From the NCBI RefSeq assembly GCF_024599655.1, contig NZ_CP102247.1, positions 4,774,001-4,838,000 on the forward strand: a DNA stretch of 64,000 nt, written 5' to 3'. This document shows, one piece after another, positions 20,785-28,274 of the stretch (position 1 is the first letter of the stretch; each line of letters starts with the position of its first letter). Under the pieces are notes generated by a model. The model worked only from the letters and a program-made list of their open reading frames with translations, had not been told where the DNA came from and made no database searches. The position numbers and the translations under genes were made by a program. Origin of the DNA: Enterobacter asburiae (GTDB taxonomy: Bacteria; Pseudomonadota; Gammaproteobacteria; Enterobacterales; Enterobacteriaceae).

Positions 20785-22176
20785 TTAGTTCTGTAATTCT
20801 TTGCTGACCGGCAGGTTTTCAAACTCCTGCTGATTGCGGCGCGCGCCCTGCGCCAGCTCGCCCAGGATTTTGGTCAGGAAAGGGGTTTTCAGCGTGTAGT
20901 AGCGTTTGGCGATGATGGCGCTCAGCACGTAGCAGACCGCTGGGGCCAGGGTAAACAGGCCGATAATGATGCTGATGGTCGCGCTGTTCTGAGTTTTGGC
21001 TGCCGCGTCGTAGCCGCCGCCTGCCAGCATCCAGCCGATCATCGCCCCACCCAGCGCCAGGCCGAGCTTCAGCACGAACAGCGTGCCCGCAAAGCTGATG
21101 CCGGTCAGGCGCTTGCCGTTGGTCCATTCGCCGTAGTCGACGGTATCGGACATCATCACCCACTGAATCGGCGTCACCAGCTGGTGCAGCACGCCGATGA
21201 CGAAGATAAAGGCGAACATCAGCACGGTGGCATGCATCGGCACGAAGAACATCGCCACGCTGACCACCGCCAGCGCGGCGTTGGTCCACCAGAAGATGCT
21301 GACCTTGCACTTCCAGTCGGTGAGCGGTTTCGCCAGCGCGGAGCCGATCAGGTTGCCGACGCAGTAGGTGGTGAGGAAGGCGACGAACACCTCCGGCGAG
21401 CCCATGATCCAGGTGCAGTAGTACATCATCGCGCCGCCGCGCACGCAGACGGCGAGGATGTTGAGGATGGTGAGCACGCCAACGATGCGCCACTGGTCGT
21501 TGTGCCAGATGTCGCGCAGGTCTTCCCGCATGGAGGTAGTGCTCGGCGGCACCTGGATGCGCTCTTTGGTGGTAAAGAAGCAGAACGCCAGCATCAGGAA
21601 CGCGACTACCGACAGCACGGCGATCCCGCCCTGGAAGCCGAACGCTTTATCGTCGCCGCCAATCAGGTTCACCAGCGGCATCATCAGCACCGTGGAGAGC
21701 ATGCCGCCCGCCGTTGCCAGCACAAAGCGCCAGGACTGAAGGGAGATACGCTGCGTCGGGTCGTTGGTGATCACGCCGCCCAGCGCGCAGTACGGAATGT
21801 TGACCACGGTATAGAGCAGGGTCAGCAGGGTGTAGGTAACGGCGGCGTAAACCATTTTGCCGTTGAGGCTGAGGTCCGGCGTGGTATAGGCCAGCACGCA
21901 GACGATGCCGAACGGGATGGCACCAAACAAAATCCACGGGCGGAACTTGCCCCAGCGACTGCGGGTGCGGTCGGCAATCAGCCCCATGCACGGGTCGGAG
22001 ATCGCATCCAGCGCGCGCGCCAGCAGGAACATTGTGCCGACAAACCCGGCGGGAATGCCGAAAATATCGGTGTAGAAAAACATCATGTACAACATGACGT
22101 TATCAAAAATGATGTGGCTGGCGGCGTCTCCCATGCCGTAGCCAATCTTCTCTTTAACTGACAATACTTCGCTCAT
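20785..22176 (-). CDS. yicJ: glycoside-pentoside-hexuronide (GPH) family transporter YicJ
   Basis: A 463-residue, 12-helix sugar:cation symporter of the MelB/GPH family. The family motif DAISDPCMGLIADRTRSRWGKFRPW is seen near residue 57, and the IPYCALGG segment follows. Its partnership with YicI (adjacent, same strand) suggests it imports the alpha-xyloside substrate, probably isoprimeverose-like; the substrate is inferred. It is transcribed away from selC, and the 289 bases between them presumably hold the yicJI promoter. Confidence 0.95.
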   Translation of the reverse strand: MSEVLSVKEKIGYGMGDAASHIIFDNVMLYMMFFYTDIFGIPAGFVGTMFLLARALDAISDPCMGLIADRTRSRWGKFRPWILFGAIPFGIVCVLAYTTPDLSLNGKMVYAAVTYTLLTLLYTVVNIPYCALGGVITNDPTQRISLQSWRFVLATAGGMLSTVLMMPLVNLIGGDDKAFGFQGGIAVLSVVAFLMLAFCFFTTKERIQVPPSTTSMREDLRDIWHNDQWRIVGVLTILNILAVCVRGGAMMYYCTWIMGSPEVFVAFLTTYCVGNLIGSALAKPLTDWKCKVSIFWWTNAALAVVSVAMFFVPMHATVLMFAFIFVIGVLHQLVTPIQWVMMSDTVDYGEWTNGKRLTGISFAGTLFVLKLGLALGGAMIGWMLAGGGYDAAAKTQNSATISIIIGLFTLAPAVCYVLSAIIAKRYYTLKTPFLTKILGELAQGARRNQQEFENLPVSKELQN

Positions 22177-22428
22177 CTTTTTTTATCCTTCACGCTGTAG
22201 GGGGCGCTGAGACCGGTTGCATTGGTTTTAAACCATTGTTTCAAAGGCGGGTATTGCGTTTTCTGGTTAGCAGATTACGTTTCTTGTTTTTTGTGATCGC
22301 GGTAAATGTTGGGAACCCGAGCGGCTAACATGAGGATTTTCTTAGGAATTAACTGAAACAGGGGTGTACAGGTCAAAAGAGAGGTGAAAAAAGTGTGTCG
22401 GGGTATGTGGTAAATGCCTGAAAGTAGC

Positions 22429-22434
22429 TATAAT
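22429..22434 (+). promoter_or_regulatory. -10 element of the selC promoter
   Basis: TATAAT followed by a G+C discriminator (gcgccccgcc) lies about 32 bases before the tRNA. This layout is typical of stringently controlled stable-RNA promoters; the -35 is not clear. Confidence 0.5.
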
Positions 22435-22465
22435 GCGCCCCGCCTCCATGTAGCAATCGAGGCGC

Positions 22466-22560
22466 GGAAGATCGTCATCTCCGGTGAGGTGGCTGGACTT
22501 CAAATCCAGTTGGGGACGCCAGCGTTCCCGGGCAGGTTCGACTCCTGTGATCTTCCGCCA
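22466..22560 (+). tRNA. selC: tRNA-Sec (UCA anticodon)
   Basis: A 95-nucleotide selenocysteine tRNA that decodes UGA with SelB. The acceptor stem GGAAGATC pairs with GATCTTCC, the encoded GCCA end is present, and the anticodon loop is CTTCAAA with TCA at 22500-22502. The long variable arm and extended acceptor stem are typical. It differs from the E. coli gene at only a few positions. Its 3' end is a well-known integration site (LEE, SPI-3, PAI-I), and the accessory DNA here begins directly after it. Confidence 0.98.
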
Positions 22561-22573
22561 AAAATTAGTTGTT

Positions 22574-24524
22574 TTAAAAGCCTTGGAGTAATGCATCAAC
22601 CCCGTTTGATTTGTCAGAGTAAATATCTTCCAGCACCCTTTCTGCAGATAAATGACGAATTATCGGTATAGTTAGCGTATGTCTGAACTGGAGAAATATA
22701 CTAATTAATTCCGGAATAACATCATCGTCATAATTAGCGACTTGGCCATTCCTACAAAAAACTGGGACATTTTCAGGGATTGAAATAGACTCGACATCTG
22801 ATCTTTGATAAAAATCTTTTTCTTTATAAAAATACTCGTTGTGTCTCCATTTCAATATTTCCATAACGGTATTTTTTAATGATATTGGATATGTTATATG
22901 TGTTATGTAGTCTCTAAATCCAATAAACTTATTTTCGAAATTACTTACCTGTGATTTATCTTCACAGATTAAAGAAAAATCGCTTAAATTGGTGTTGCCA
23001 TATGACGTAATCATTAGTTCCACGTCTGAAAAATATGTAACACTGCTCCATATTTCTTTATCAATGTCATTAATATTTGCGTTTTCAAAAAACTCAGTGT
23101 AATAAGAAAGATAATCCTCTAGGCATTTCCGCAAAACTGATCTTCTAAAAGTAGAGTAGTCTATATCAGAACAAAGTTCCAATATGTTTTTGTACTTTAC
23201 TGCACTATTACTTTCATATAGCTTAAGTAATAAATCCTCTCTTTTTTCTTTGACCTCTATGCAAATAAATTCTGCGCAGAAATACTCCATAAGAGATTTA
23301 TGAGCCCATCTAAACAATGCTCCTTCTTTTACAAAAATAGGCACAGCATAAATCAAATCATTTATGAAAGAAGGTGGTTTAAATGTAATCCCTTTTAGAT
23401 TTGATGATATTTCCAGCATTACCATTTCAAATTCACTACGAGTAAACTCGAGCCTTCCATTATTTTTTAAACACCAGAAGGCTAATCTTCTAAGCAATAT
23501 GTAAAACTCAGTAATATCCAAACCAGATTGTTTTTTTCTAACATAACCTGTTTCTTTGCTTAAATCATGAGTTTCAAATAAAGCTTCAAATACTTGGCTA
23601 TAAAAAAGATCTTTGCGTCTTGGAATTACCGGCTTGAACTTATAGGAACAAAATAATAAAGACACATAAAGTGGTGTGGTTAAGAATTCCAAAATACTAA
23701 TGCTGTCTTTATTCCGCATTAGTTCAATTTCTGAAATTAATTTTTTTGAAAGAGCTAAATTATTCCCAATACTATAAGAATTTGCATCATATAACTTCAA
23801 AAGATTATAAGATTGACTCAATTCAAGTGGCTTTATTTTAAATCTGGAATAAGTATTTAACTCAAGAAGGCTTTGATCGGGTCTCGACGTTATTATTATA
23901 TTAGAATCAATAAAATCCTCGGAGAACTTTTTCAACCTTTTAATGATCGCATTCTTTTTATCATACTGAATTTCATCAACGCCATCAAAAAAGAATGCAA
24001 AGGGGAAGCTTTTCAATAGATCGTTAGAACCCAAATTTTCTATTCCGAACATAATTTTGATATGTTCATCAATAGGTTTATCATCTAATGATCTAAGTTC
24101 AATATAAACGGGGATATAATCTGAATGCTCTATCGTATCAATAACTATTTTCTTTAAAAGAGTTGACTTACCCATTCCTGCATTGTCAATAATTAAAGCA
24201 TGCTTATATTTTTCAAGTAATAAACTTCCATCAACAATCCTCTCATTAAGGTTCTCCCCAGTATCTAAAGAACATAATGTAAGTGGCTCATAAATATCAT
24301 TTATTTTTTTTTAATATATTTGGAAATGCTAAAGAATTAATTGTGGAACATTGCCCTTTAATTTTTGCCAGATATTCTGACATTAATAGTTTAATATTTA
24401 CTAAATCCCGTTCTTTTAGATAAAAAGAATACCCCTTCTTATACACAAAAGGAATGAATTTTTCCTCTATTATTTTTACAGCCCATGGTTTAGCAAGGCT
24501 TATAATATTATCTATTGAAATCAT
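22574..24524 (-). pseudogene. NACHT-type STAND NTPase, interrupted by a one-base frameshift in an A9 run
   Basis: Two overlapping reading frames make one protein. The first (24524-24297) starts MISIDNIISLAKPWAV and stops just after a run of nine As (complement of T 24304-24312). The second enters after that run as INDIYEPLTL and continues through IIDNAGMGKSTLLKK (Walker A), FAFFFDGVDEI (Walker B) and NIIITSRPDQ (sensor), which is the NACHT order, then a winged-helix and helical region to 22574. Removing one A restores a 649-residue product. The only Met in the second frame near its start (24175) is inside the Walker A motif, so that frame alone would lack a working P-loop. Bacterial NACHT proteins of this kind are often antiphage. 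The gene is very AT-rich compared with yicJ and ends 14 bases from selC. Decay, sequencing error and programmed slippage all remain possible. Confidence 0.75.
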
Positions 24525-24582
24525 TTGTTCTCTTTCTGTAAGTTATCTTATTTTAAATAAAACCGATAAAATCATAAGGGTA

Positions 24583-24750
24583 TTATTTTTTATTTAATTT
24601 CAACTTTTCAATGCAAGCTTCCTTTACCCATTTACTAAAATTCCCTTTCCCCGCCACCGTCTCAATCTGTTCCAAAAGCTCGTCCTCAAACCGAATGTTC
24701 TTCATCGTGCTCTTAGTGCGGTCAAAATTTGGTTTCTTTTTTTCTTGCAT
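24583..24750 (-). CDS. small ribbon-helix-helix protein (DUF3950 / YlcI-YnfO type)
   Basis: A 55-residue basic protein beginning MQEKKKPNFDRTKSTMKNIR. The core KNIRFEDELLEQIETVAG followed by NFSKWVKEACIEKL has the beta-strand then two-helix pattern of ribbon-helix-helix repressors and resembles the DUF3950 group. No Shine-Dalgarno precedes the ATG at 24750; an internal ATG at 24705 (MKNIRFED) is preceded by TAAGAG and may be the true start, giving 40 residues. It is divergent from the symE-like gene, with twin dyads between them that it could bind. The family name is recalled from motif resemblance, not a search. Confidence 0.72.
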   Translation of the reverse strand: MQEKKKPNFDRTKSTMKNIRFEDELLEQIETVAGKGNFSKWVKEACIEKLKLNKK

Positions 24751-24795
24751 GGTAGGTACCACTTCGGTTAATTTATCTGCATGTGGTACCTACCA
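24750..24795. promoter_or_regulatory. twin dyads TGGTA-NN-TACCA between divergent genes
   Basis: TGGTAGGTACCA (24750-24761) and TGGTACCTACCA (24784-24795) are each 12-bp dyads and are exact reverse complements of one another, with centres 34 bases apart. They flank the divergent starts of the ribbon-helix-helix gene and the symE-like gene. Paired short palindromes are the usual operator form for ribbon-helix-helix dimers. Confidence 0.6.
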
Positions 24796-24878
24796 CATGG
24801 ATTCGAAATTCTAACAACGCCCAGCAGTGTTGGAGCACTAAAGGGCGTCTAACCTCACCAACTATCAAGGAGTTGATT

Positions 24879-25220
24879 ATGGCTGATTCGCATTCTACCC
24901 CAGACACCGACCAATCCGGAACCGAGCGTTCGTTAATTGTGGGATACCGCCCGAATGTTTTCGACAAATCCACGCCGAAAATCATCCTTTCCGGTAAGTG
25001 GCTGCGTGCGGCAGGTTTTGATACCGGACAGCAGGTCACGGTAAAGGTCATGAAAGGGTGCATCGTTCTGGTGGCGTATAACGAGCAAGAGCAGCGGTTG
25101 CAGGACGATTATAAACGGACGAAGGCAAAGCTCATTGAGATTGAGAATGCGCCTGCAGCGATCCAAACTCCCCGTCCTGGAAAGCGCCGCGCAAAATCAA
25201 ATACAAGCCACCTGGCTTAG
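24879..25220 (+). CDS. SymE-like type I toxin
   Basis: A 113-residue protein, the same length as E. coli SymE, an SOS-induced toxin with an AbrB/SpoVT-like fold that acts on nucleic acid. The matching core is LIVGYRPNVF...IILSGKWLRAAGF and DTGQQVTVKVMKGCIVLVA, compared with ITLKGQWLEAAGF and VDVKVMEGCIVLTA in SymE. The C-terminal tail is basic (TPRPGKRRAKS). The start MADSHSTP was chosen because AAGGAG lies eight bases upstream; an in-frame ATG at 24783 lacks such a site. In E. coli the toxin is silenced by the antisense RNA SymR. No clear LexA box was seen here, and the neighbouring ribbon-helix-helix protein may contribute to control. Confidence 0.8.
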   Translation: MADSHSTPDTDQSGTERSLIVGYRPNVFDKSTPKIILSGKWLRAAGFDTGQQVTVKVMKGCIVLVAYNEQEQRLQDDYKRTKAKLIEIENAPAAIQTPRPGKRRAKSNTSHLA

Positions 25221-25718
25221 CGACTGTTTCTGGCATACAACCCGCCAGGCGCATTAGACGATGTAGATGGGAGAGGACATGCAGAGAAAGTCGCAACCCA
25301 ATCTCCCTGTTCGAACCATCAATTAGCATCTCATAAATAGAATTTCTGATGGCGAAATTGATCAGCATTCAACTATCCGGAAATTCCGGATAGTTTGCCA
25401 GGAAAGGAGACATCAGATTTCCACTGAGAGATCGCTACAATCTCAAAGCAACACTCGTAGTTACGCTCAGCTCGTAGCACCCAGTTTCGCCTTTACCGGC
25501 CATACGGCTATTAAACTAATATACAACGGATCTAACGCCCTCATTCTCACGCTCATACAATATCTAAATTGATACCCAACAATTATTCACAATAAATATA
25601 ATGCGAAGGTTAAAATTTATTTATTTTTTATTAAATATAAACTATTGCGATATGCATCACAGCAGAAAGCCAATATTAATAGAAACTTGTGCCTATGTTT
25701 ACTGTTACAGGGTGCAAT
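25221..25718. other. 498-base gap with a 25-bp palindrome
   Basis: No gene is supported between the symE-like gene and the next cluster. The left part has host-like composition; the right 150 bases are very AT-rich and probably hold the promoter of the downstream module. The notable element is the palindrome at 25371-25395. No tRNA, terminator with a T-run or transposase trace was seen. Confidence 0.6.
25371..25395. repeat. 25-bp perfect inverted repeat
   Basis: AACTATCCGGAA and TTCCGGATAGTT are perfect reverse complements around a single A. It contains TATCC and GGATA, the half-sites of HipB-type operators, but with nine rather than eight bases between. No T-run follows, so it is unlikely to be a terminator. 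Confidence 0.7.
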
Positions 25719-26414
25719 ATGTATTATAGCGACTCATTAATAACATCAATAGATGCACATAAAATATTGGCTTTAAAATTAGAACACGCCTTAACAGGCG
25801 TAAAAGATGAAGTATTAAAGCAAGCGCAACTGTTAGATGATGGGGCAACACGATTAAGCTATCAGCTTTCGTGCTTTACTGAAAATTACCAGGATGTATG
25901 TTTACGATTACGCGAAGAAGACTCACGATTTTTGATAGGTATCGTTCAGTTAATAAAACACAGAGACGTTATCTATAAGTTGCTCTATATTTATATTAAA
26001 AGCTTACTAGTCAACAAAAGTGAAAAAAGAATACATAACATACAACGAAACCTTATGAATTTGGGCGTATCAATTTCATCATCAATGCTATCCAGCCAGG
26101 CTTTTATATATTCGGCAACTATTGCAATTTGTACTAGTGTTCATACCAACATTTGGATGAAAGAAAAGATCACATCGTTTTCTACTTATGCTGTTCTTGG
26201 TTTAAAAGTTTATGGCATCGTTGAGCAGGCATCAAGATGCACCAACCATCTAAAAAATTACAATGCTTATTATTATAATCTCCTTTATCAGGAGGAACTT
26301 GAAATGATGTTTTTCTTGATTGAGCCCATAATAATGAGATCCCCCATACTTAACCAAGCTTATGCTTCAGACAGCGACATTGCATATGCGATTTCAAGGA
26401 TGATAAAGGGATGA
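25719..26414 (+). CDS. hypothetical protein upstream of an orphan Hcp gene
   Basis: Not recognised. The 231 residues are mostly helical, with a central hydrophobic stretch (ISSSMLSSQAFIYSATIAIC) that could be membrane-active, and Cys residues in the second half. The start MYYSDSLITS was preferred because AGGGTG lies five bases upstream; the frame is open to a GTG at 25689. It overlaps the following small membrane gene by four bases (ATGA), so the two are translationally coupled. Base composition is much more AT-rich than the host core. The position next to hcp suggests a type VI-related role such as cargo or immunity, but nothing in the sequence proves this. Confidence 0.6.
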   Translation: MYYSDSLITSIDAHKILALKLEHALTGVKDEVLKQAQLLDDGATRLSYQLSCFTENYQDVCLRLREEDSRFLIGIVQLIKHRDVIYKLLYIYIKSLLVNKSEKRIHNIQRNLMNLGVSISSSMLSSQAFIYSATIAICTSVHTNIWMKEKITSFSTYAVLGLKVYGIVEQASRCTNHLKNYNAYYYNLLYQEELEMMFFLIEPIIMRSPILNQAYASDSDIAYAISRMIKG

Positions 26415-26602
26415 TTAAAGCTATTAAAGACTGGTTAAAAGGCCAACTCATATTCTTCCTGAGAGGCGCAATTCCCCTTTTATTCGTCATAATATTTGCA
26501 CTATTTGCCGTAACCTGGCTACCCAAAAAAATCGCAATGAATGCAACATGGTCAATTGTAGTTATTGTAGGCCTCTATATCCTTTTACGTAAAAAAAGAT
26601 AA
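26411..26602 (+). CDS. small membrane protein, hypothetical
   Basis: A 63-residue protein with two hydrophobic helices (IFFLRGAIPLLFVIIFALFA and ATWSIVVIVGLYILL) and a basic C-terminus (RKKR). It overlaps the preceding gene by four bases and is followed 23 bases later by hcp with a clear Shine-Dalgarno (aggag). The size and topology would suit an immunity or holin-like partner of the upstream protein. That is inference; I do not recognise the family. Confidence 0.6.
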   Translation: MIKAIKDWLKGQLIFFLRGAIPLLFVIIFALFAVTWLPKKIAMNATWSIVVIVGLYILLRKKR

Positions 26603-26625
26603 TTACTATTTAACAGGAGTAAATT

Positions 26626-27105
26626 ATGTCAATTCCCGCTCATCTGTGGTTGTTTGATGAAAATGGTTCGCCCATAGTTGGTCCATCCTTGCTGCCAGCG
26701 AGATTAGGATCGTTTGAAATCCGTTCAGTTATCCATCAGGTATGGATCCCTGAGAGTTCGAATACTGGTCGTTTGACAGGTACGAGAGTTCATTCCCCCT
26801 TAAACTTGCATAAGGAATTTGATGCTGCAACGCCTGTTTTGTATCGTGCTATGTGTGAAGGAAGAACATTAAAAAAAGCAGAATTGAAAATGTATCGAAT
26901 TCTTGACCAGGGCGTTGAGAGTGAGTATTTCAATATGATAATGGAGAACGTAAAGATCACCTCTATATCACCCCTGTTGCATCCCACCGGCTTGACGAGC
27001 ACGCATCTCGAAGAGATTCAACTCCGGTACGAGAAGATTACATGGAAACATTGCGAAGGGAACATTCTCTATACTGACGAATGGAATAACCGGGCTACGT
27101 ATTAG
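26626..27105 (+). CDS. hcp: Hcp family type VI secretion protein
   Basis: Hexameric tube subunit of the type VI secretion system, which also carries small effectors in its lumen. The 159 residues match the enterobacterial Hcp pattern: MSIPAHLWLFDENGSPIVG at the start, GRLTGTRVHSPLNLHKEFD, LYRAMCEGRTLKKAELKMYR, and a C-terminus near LRYEKITWKHCEGNI. There is no C-terminal toxin extension. No other type VI structural gene (tss, vgrG, clpV) is in the window, so this is an orphan hcp that would depend on a system encoded elsewhere. A signal-peptide protein follows 10 bases downstream. Confidence 0.92.
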   Translation: MSIPAHLWLFDENGSPIVGPSLLPARLGSFEIRSVIHQVWIPESSNTGRLTGTRVHSPLNLHKEFDAATPVLYRAMCEGRTLKKAELKMYRILDQGVESEYFNMIMENVKITSISPLLHPTGLTSTHLEEIQLRYEKITWKHCEGNILYTDEWNNRATY

Positions 27106-27115
27106 GGTATCTAAA

Positions 27116-27700
27116 ATGAAAGTACTGTTAATTTTGGCTGCACTTCTATTCCTGGTTCAAAATACATCAGCAGCCCAAATGTCCGGCTTCGCAGCCAGGT
27201 ATTATCAGGATGATGGAACAACGCCGGAAGAACCCACAAAAGTGCCCCTCTATCCCACTATTACCATCGGTAAGAAAACCGTGCAAATGGAGGTTACTCA
27301 TCTGGCAGAAATCTCCAGCACACCAGTCAACAAAGACAGTTCCGCTCGTTGGGTCTGCCTTCATGACGACGATGACACGAATTACTGGTTCATTTCTGAT
27401 AACGAAATGGGTGCAGGATTGCTAACTGCGCTAGTTATAGCCAAAGATGGCATCCATCACGAGTGTGCTAAAACAACGGAACCTGTCAGAGTCTCGGTCG
27501 CTAATGTTCCATTATTAAATGCGACGCATGGCAATTTAGTCGCATTGTTCGGCAAGAAAGAGATAGCCAAAAAGAAAGCGATGCTTTTTTATCAGGAGAC
27601 GCCAGTACAGAATGGATTCATCCAGAGTAATACGGTCTCTTATTACTTCGATAGCGAAAAAGTGCGAGGCGTAATCATCGGGCAAATTACCAGTAACTAG
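27116..27700 (+). CDS. exported hypothetical protein downstream of hcp
   Basis: Not recognised. The 194 residues start with a typical signal peptide (VLLILAALLFLVQNTSAAQ, cleavage near AA-QM), so the mature protein is periplasmic. Two Cys residues (WVCLHD and HHECAK) could form a disulphide. It lies 10 bases after hcp on the same strand and is probably in the same operon. A periplasmic protein paired with Hcp might protect against a periplasm-acting effector, but this is inference from position only. Confidence 0.65.
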   Translation: MKVLLILAALLFLVQNTSAAQMSGFAARYYQDDGTTPEEPTKVPLYPTITIGKKTVQMEVTHLAEISSTPVNKDSSARWVCLHDDDDTNYWFISDNEMGAGLLTALVIAKDGIHHECAKTTEPVRVSVANVPLLNATHGNLVALFGKKEIAKKKAMLFYQETPVQNGFIQSNTVSYYFDSEKVRGVIIGQITSN

Positions 27701-27710
27701 CTTGCAGACT

Positions 27711-27730
27711 CCCTCTCCAGAGGGAGAGGG
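27711..27730. repeat. CCCTCTCC hairpin repeat
   Basis: CCCTCTCC and GGAGAGGG form an eight-base-pair stem with an AGAG loop. The related element at 28231-28274 lies at the other end of the acetyltransferase gene, so the two flank it. Confidence 0.6.
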
Positions 27731-27732
27731 CG

Positions 27733-28176
27733 TTAAGCCTGCCCACCCAACCGCATATGCAGCAGCGGAAACGGATTCCCCTGCCCGTCCAGTTCCGAGC
27801 GCCCGACCTGCTCAAACCCCATATGGCGATAAAATCCCACGCCCTGCGGGTTCTGCTCATTCACGTCCACCTCGTTCGCGCCAAACTCTTCGATGGCGTG
27901 TTGCAACAGCAATTTCCCGACGCCCTTCCCCCGGCTCGCGTCGTCAACAAATAGCATTTCAATGCGGTTTTCATCCACGCCTAAAAAGCCGTGAATAACA
28001 CTTGCATCATCGCGAGCTATCACGACCTTGAGGTTAGGCAGATAGGCGTTAAGCAATAGAGGGCGCAGAGCCGCAATATCGCTTTCCTGTAAAAAGTGAT
28101 GGGTGGCGCGGACGGAGGATTCCCAGATCGCGACCAGACGTTCGAAGTGTGTGGGGAGTGCGGTTTCTATTTTCAT
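27733..28176 (-). CDS. GNAT family N-acetyltransferase
   Basis: A 147-residue GCN5-type acetyltransferase. The acetyl-CoA-binding motif A is MLFVDDASRGKGVGKLLLQHA (R/Q-x-x-G-x-G/A pattern) and motif B follows as VDVNEQNPQGVGFYRHMGF. The overall pattern resembles E. coli YjaB (ATHDFL, NVNEQNEQAVGFYKKVGF, GRSEVDDLGKPYPLL), so it is probably of that subgroup; the acyl acceptor is unknown. It is flanked by two CCCTCTCC-type hairpin repeats, marking the return to host-like DNA after the AT-rich segment. Confidence 0.88.
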   Translation of the reverse strand: MKIETALPTHFERLVAIWESSVRATHHFLQESDIAALRPLLLNAYLPNLKVVIARDDASVIHGFLGVDENRIEMLFVDDASRGKGVGKLLLQHAIEEFGANEVDVNEQNPQGVGFYRHMGFEQVGRSELDGQGNPFPLLHMRLGGQA

Positions 28177-28230
28177 GGGGGGATCATGTGCGGTTTAGGA
28201 TGTTAATTCAAGTCACTCCTTGCGCTCTGT

Positions 28231-28274
28231 CCACCCTCACCCTAACCCTCTCCCACCGGGAGAGGGAACTGACC
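28231..28274. repeat. CCCTCTCCC hairpin repeat overlapping a gene end
   Basis: CCCTCTCCC, an ACC loop and GGGAGAGGG (28246-28266) form a nine-base-pair hairpin preceded by ccctcaccctaa, the form of a dispersed enterobacterial repeat. The 3' end of the methyltransferase gene is read from it, giving the tail SVPSPGGRGLG. Confidence 0.7.

Noticed and set aside
18811..22161. Long + strand frames opposite yicI and yicJ
   Set aside because: Shadows of high-GC third positions; the reverse-strand products match known proteins from end to end.
22342..22671. 85-codon frames across selC on both strands
   Set aside because: They overlap the tRNA gene and have no ribosome site or homology; the tRNA fully explains the sequence.
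22561..24600. Search for a P4-type integrase after selC
   Set aside because: No tyrosine recombinase motif was found on either strand; the only genes here are the NTPase and the small ribbon-helix-helix protein.
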